From assembly GCA_028285685.1 (NCBI GenBank), contig JANQOR010000036.1, positions 36,664-100,663 of the forward strand: a stretch of DNA of 64,000 nucleotides, written 5' to 3'. The notes beneath the pieces were generated by a model. The model searched no databases and was not told the origin of the DNA. It worked only from the letters and a program-made list of their open reading frames with translations. Position 1 is the first letter of the stretch. The number at the start of each line of letters is the position of its first letter. Source of the stretch: Cyclobacteriaceae bacterium. Lineage in GTDB: Bacteria; Bacteroidota; Bacteroidia; Cytophagales; Cyclobacteriaceae. The translations under genes and the position numbers were made by a program. Positions 61,284 to 64,000 of this stretch are shown here, one piece after another.

Positions 61284-62119
61284 TGGATCTATTTTCGAAA
61301 ACAGCTTTCGAATGCAGTAAACTAATCACTAAAGCTTACAGCACATCCTTTTCACTTGGTATAAAGACACTAAATAAAAGATACCATGATTCCATCTATG
61401 CCATTTATGGTTTTGTTAGATATGCTGACGAAATCGTGGACACCTTTCATGATCACGACAAGCAGAATCTACTTGAAAGATTCAAGGCCGATACTTACAA
61501 GGCAATAGATGAAAAAATCAGCCTAAATCCTGTTCTTCATTCGTTCCAGTTGGTTGTCAATAAGTATAACATTGATATGGAACTCATCAATGCCTTCCTG
61601 CATAGTATGGAAATGGACCTTGACAAAAAAACATACAGGGATGAAGATTACAAGACCTATATATATGGCAGTGCCGAGGTGGTAGGGCTGATGTGTCTCA
61701 GAGTATTTTGCGACAACGATGAATCTAAATACCAAAAACTGGTCACACCTGCCAAACATCTTGGATCTGCATTTCAAAAAGTAAACTTTCTACGGGATAT
61801 CAAAAGCGATTTTGACGAGAGGGGAAGGGTCTACTTTCCCGATGTCGACTTCGATAACTTCACCAGTGAGGATAAAAGAGCGATAGAGGAAGACATTAAA
61901 AATGATTTCAAAGCCTCATTGACGGGAATCAAATCATTACCTAAAGATGCACGTGCGGGGGTATACCTTGCTTATATCTACTACATGGCGCTTTACAAAA
62001 AAATCATAGGTTTATCCCATACGAGGATAAAAACCGAGCGAATTAGAGTACCTGATTTTAACAAACTCTTGCTGCTGATTCGTTGCTACTTTCTGCATAA
62101 GCTCAACCTGATCTTGTAA
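61280..62119 (+). CDS. crtB: phytoene synthase
   Basis: 279 residues of the squalene/phytoene synthase family. Both Asp-rich motifs are visible: DEIVD (50-54) and RDIKSDFDERGRVYFP (Asp173, Asp177), plus SFSLGIKTLNKRYHDSIYAI and LGSAFQKVNFLRD. Condenses two geranylgeranyl diphosphates to phytoene. No crtE (GGPP synthase) is in the window. Start overlaps crtI by 4 bp; the next start follows its stop with no gap. Confidence 0.95.
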   Translation: MMDLFSKTAFECSKLITKAYSTSFSLGIKTLNKRYHDSIYAIYGFVRYADEIVDTFHDHDKQNLLERFKADTYKAIDEKISLNPVLHSFQLVVNKYNIDMELINAFLHSMEMDLDKKTYRDEDYKTYIYGSAEVVGLMCLRVFCDNDESKYQKLVTPAKHLGSAFQKVNFLRDIKSDFDERGRVYFPDVDFDNFTSEDKRAIEEDIKNDFKASLTGIKSLPKDARAGVYLAYIYYMALYKKIIGLSHTRIKTERIRVPDFNKLLLLIRCYFLHKLNLIL

Positions 62120-62806
62120 ATGCAGTGGCTTTACTTCATACTGCTCGGAGGCTCTCTTCTCTTTCCCTTGGCATGGTCTTTTGAAAAAAGGGTTTCCTAC
62201 TATAAAAAGTGGAGGCACCTGTTTCCATCAATTCTTCTCACTGCTCTGTTCTTCCTCGTTTGGGATGAGCTCTTCACGCAGCGGAAGGTCTGGGGGTTTA
62301 ATGATGCGTACATAACTGGATTGAAAATAGGAAGTCTACCACTTGAGGAAATTCTCTTCTTCATTGTAATCCCGTTTAGCTGTGTGTTTATATATGAATG
62401 TGTGGGGTATTTCCTACCAGGAAATAAGTCTTACAAAAACATTAGAGTAATTACCTATGTTCTTGGGGCCACACTTTTATGCCTGGCAATATTCAATAGC
62501 TCGCGTAGTTATACCTTTTGGAATTTCACTTTCACTGGTCTTCTACTTGTTTTTATTGCTTTTAAAAATCCAGTTTGGCTCTCAAGGTTTTGGGTAGCCT
62601 ACCTATACCATCTCATCCCCTTCTTTGTAGTTAATGGGGTTTTAACAGGTTCCTTCATTGAGGATCAGGTGGTTTGGTACAACAATGAGGAGAACTTTGG
62701 AGTTAGGTTGGTAACGATACCAATTGAAGATACAATGTATTCCTTGTTGCTATTACTGATGAATGTCGGCTATTATGAATTTTTTAAGGCGAAATTTGCA
62801 AAATGA
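62120..62806 (+). CDS. fused heterodimer-type lycopene cyclase (CrtYc-CrtYd)
   Basis: 228 residues, six to seven membrane helices. Two tandem lycopene-cyclase domains, each with the conserved acidic signature: SLPLEEILFFIVIPFSCVFI in the first and TIPIEDTMYSLLLLLMNVGY in the second. In actinobacteria these are separate subunits CrtYc and CrtYd; in Bacteroidota and archaea they are fused. Cyclises lycopene to beta-carotene. The ATG directly follows the crtB stop, and the gene overlaps crtZ by 4 bp. Confidence 0.93.
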   Translation: MQWLYFILLGGSLLFPLAWSFEKRVSYYKKWRHLFPSILLTALFFLVWDELFTQRKVWGFNDAYITGLKIGSLPLEEILFFIVIPFSCVFIYECVGYFLPGNKSYKNIRVITYVLGATLLCLAIFNSSRSYTFWNFTFTGLLLVFIAFKNPVWLSRFWVAYLYHLIPFFVVNGVLTGSFIEDQVVWYNNEENFGVRLVTIPIEDTMYSLLLLLMNVGYYEFFKAKFAK

Positions 62807-63249
62807 CTATTGCTCTTAATATAGTGTTGGTTGTTGGCACCTTTTTCTTTATGGAAGGTGTTGCTTGGTTTACTCACAAGTATGTTATGCATGGATTCCT
62901 GTGGAGTTGGCACAAGTCACATCACAAGATTCACCACCATGCATTGGAGATGAATGACCTGTTCGCCGTTGTCTTTAGCATTCCCTCAATAGTTTGCATT
63001 TACCTAGGTTACGGTGATGCGGAATTGAGATGGCTCATGTATGTTGGAATTGGTATTTTTTGCTACGGTGTGTTCTATTTCATTTTCCATGATATAATTG
63101 TCCACCGCAGGATAAAGATCCCCTTCAAGGCAAAAAGCAAATACATGAAACGAATTATGAACGCGCACTACGTTCATCATGAGAAGCATTCGAAGGAAAA
63201 CGGTGAGTCGTTCGGATTCCTCTACGCTTCCAAAAAATACGCTAAGTAG
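62803..63249 (+). CDS. crtZ: beta-carotene hydroxylase
   Basis: 148 residues, four membrane helices and the histidine boxes of the fatty-acid hydroxylase/CrtZ family: HKYVMH, HKSHHKIHH, the HDIIVHRR segment and NAHYVHHEKH. A di-iron enzyme that adds 3-hydroxyl groups to beta-ionone rings, giving zeaxanthin from beta-carotene. Last gene of the operon. No ketolase (CrtW) is in the window, so zeaxanthin-like end products are inferred. Confidence 0.94.
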   Translation: MTIALNIVLVVGTFFFMEGVAWFTHKYVMHGFLWSWHKSHHKIHHHALEMNDLFAVVFSIPSIVCIYLGYGDAELRWLMYVGIGIFCYGVFYFIFHDIIVHRRIKIPFKAKSKYMKRIMNAHYVHHEKHSKENGESFGFLYASKKYAK

Positions 63250-63367
63250 TAAACCGTTTCTCATTAATTTTTGAAGCTAATTGTAAGAATTAAAATCAAA
63301 AATTGGTAATTTCGGAATTCATTAAGAGCTGGCTTGTTAAGATTAACCGACAAAAACAAGCAAACGT

Positions 63368-63859
63368 ATGGCAGACCAGAAAAAAGATGAAGAGTGGGGC
63401 TCAATTGAAGGATTTTCCAACTACGAGATATCCAACCGAGGTAAAATCAGAAGTAAAACAAGGAAAGTTTGGCACAAAGGGAGTAAAACCCATATGAAAC
63501 TTCGTGGGAAAGTAATGCGCCAGAGATGGAACAAAATCTGTAAGTGCTATTTCCTTGATTTAATTGACGATAAGAAGAAAAGAAGAACGGTTTATCCACA
63601 TAAGGAAACAGCAAAGTGCTTTGTTCCAACGAAGGATAAGGAAAAGTCTATGATTGTTCACAAGGATAACAATCCTAGAAACAATTATTTTGAAAACCTT
63701 CAGTGGATGACTAAGTCCGAACACATGAAATGGCAATTTGAAGTTGGCAACAAAAACAACTTCAAGGTTTGGAAAACTCGTAAGAAAAGGTACTCCAACG
63801 GGTTTAAACCGGGGACAGTTTTACCTGGAAGACCTAGAAAGAAAGCTGCAAAAGCTTGA
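63368..63859 (+). CDS. NUMOD4/HNH-like DNA-binding protein with AT-hook-like tail
   Basis: 163 residues. Residues 8-28: NUMOD4 motif (EEWGSIEGFSNYEISNRGKI). Residues 98-125: HNH-type core with VHKDNNPRNNYFENLQWMTK, where the usual HHxDGNxxNN reads as VHKDNNPRNN, so the first catalytic His pair is altered. C-terminal PGRPRKKAAKA resembles an AT-hook (GRP core). Most NUMOD4-HNH proteins are homing endonucleases; this one stands alone, between the carotenoid operon and rpmA, with no intron or intein, which suggests a domesticated DNA-binding protein. Confidence 0.8.
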   Translation: MADQKKDEEWGSIEGFSNYEISNRGKIRSKTRKVWHKGSKTHMKLRGKVMRQRWNKICKCYFLDLIDDKKKRRTVYPHKETAKCFVPTKDKEKSMIVHKDNNPRNNYFENLQWMTKSEHMKWQFEVGNKNNFKVWKTRKKRYSNGFKPGTVLPGRPRKKAAKA

Positions 63860-63886
63860 GAAAAAAATTGAGTGAGATCAAAAGAC

Positions 63887-63914
63887 AAAAAAGGGGTTTT
63901 TCAACCCCTTTTTT
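63887..63914. terminator. bidirectional terminator between the NUMOD4 gene and rpmA
   Basis: AAAAAAGGGGTT (63887-63898) pairs perfectly with AACCCCTTTTTT (63903-63914) around a 4-nt loop, giving T-runs on both strands. It can end the NUMOD4 gene (+) and rpmA (-), which converge. Confidence 0.92.
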
Positions 63915-63930
63915 ATCAATAACTTATTAC

Positions 63931-64000
63931 TTATTCAGCTGATGGCTCTACATGAACAAATGATCTGTTCTTATAACCTTTTTGAAATTTCACGACACCA
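63931..64000 (-). CDS. rpmA: 50S ribosomal protein L27, C-terminal fragment
   Basis: Only the last 22 full codons are in the window; the frame is open to base 64000 on the minus strand. The translated end reads GVVKFQKGYKNRSFVHVEP followed by SAE and TAA, which matches the C-terminal strand of bL27 (DGxVxFxKGxKNRxFVSVxP). L27 lies at the peptidyl transferase centre. rplU is expected just beyond the window, as rplU-rpmA is the usual order. Confidence 0.85.
   Translation of the reverse strand, partial: GVVKFQKGYKNRSFVHVEPSAE

Overview
The window is a stretch of chromosome from a member of the Bacteroidota, most like a marine Cytophagales-type bacterium. The inference rests on gene families typical of that phylum (DUF4270 lipoprotein beside a starch-synthase-like protein, SPOR-domain lipoprotein, PadR plus long MacB/FtsX-like permease, YHYH lipoprotein, DUF4286, carotenoid cluster with fused CrtYcd), on repeated TAnnTTTG promoter elements, and on weak or absent Shine-Dalgarno sequences. 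No rRNA, tRNA, CRISPR array, transposase or prophage was found. Both ends are cut genes: a 2-oxo acid dehydrogenase E1 C-terminus at the left and ribosomal protein L27 (rpmA, minus strand) at the right.

Layout. 0-5.3 kb: E1 tail; a minus-strand YHYH lipoprotein / MORN-repeat / SCO1-like run that may handle copper; a Tat-type exported HisC-like aminotransferase; an ArsC/Spx-like protein; an intradiol-dioxygenase-like lipoprotein. 5.3-16.4 kb: accessory regulation and small-molecule genes (PadR and permease, WYL regulator followed by a GyrI-like/DHFR-like/VOC/DUF1801 operon, divergent SDR and HxlR with two palindromic operators, a soluble TPR histidine kinase). 16.4-22.7 kb: 2-oxoglutarate dehydrogenase E1-E2-E3 on the minus strand, with a four-helix-bundle (S23) gene and flanking heptamer repeats lodged between E2 and E3. 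22.9-32 kb: rpsP-rimM-trmD, a degenerate NarL-type kinase with an intact response regulator, rplS, dapF, secA, a SPOR lipoprotein.

32-45.6 kb: M20 amidohydrolase; phosphate-type porin divergent from a Na/Pi cotransporter; holin-like membrane protein pair; AraC regulator; acyl-CoA dehydrogenase; Zn membrane peptidase, flippase-like protein and panC on the minus strand; starch-synthase-like fragment and DUF4270 lipoprotein on the plus strand. 45.6-58.2 kb: glmS, RidA, gltX, saccharopine-dehydrogenase-like enzyme, lipoprotein, rho, serS, prolyl oligopeptidase, GNAT, DUF4286.

58.2-63.9 kb is the most coherent system: a CarH/LitR-type MerR regulator with a cobalamin-binding domain, then an ECF sigma factor and crtI-crtB-crtYcd-crtZ in one tightly overlapping operon. 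The 90 bp before the sigma gene hold two inverted repeats of identical geometry (11-bp arms, 14-bp spacers), a strong candidate operator. The simplest reading is light/B12-controlled synthesis of hydroxylated beta-carotene (zeaxanthin-type pigment). Other notable points: a pseudokinase paired with a normal response regulator, a terminator-like hairpin inside the signal-peptide coding part of the DUF4270 gene, a shared extended promoter box on three translation genes, and a very long acidic tail on ribosomal protein S16.
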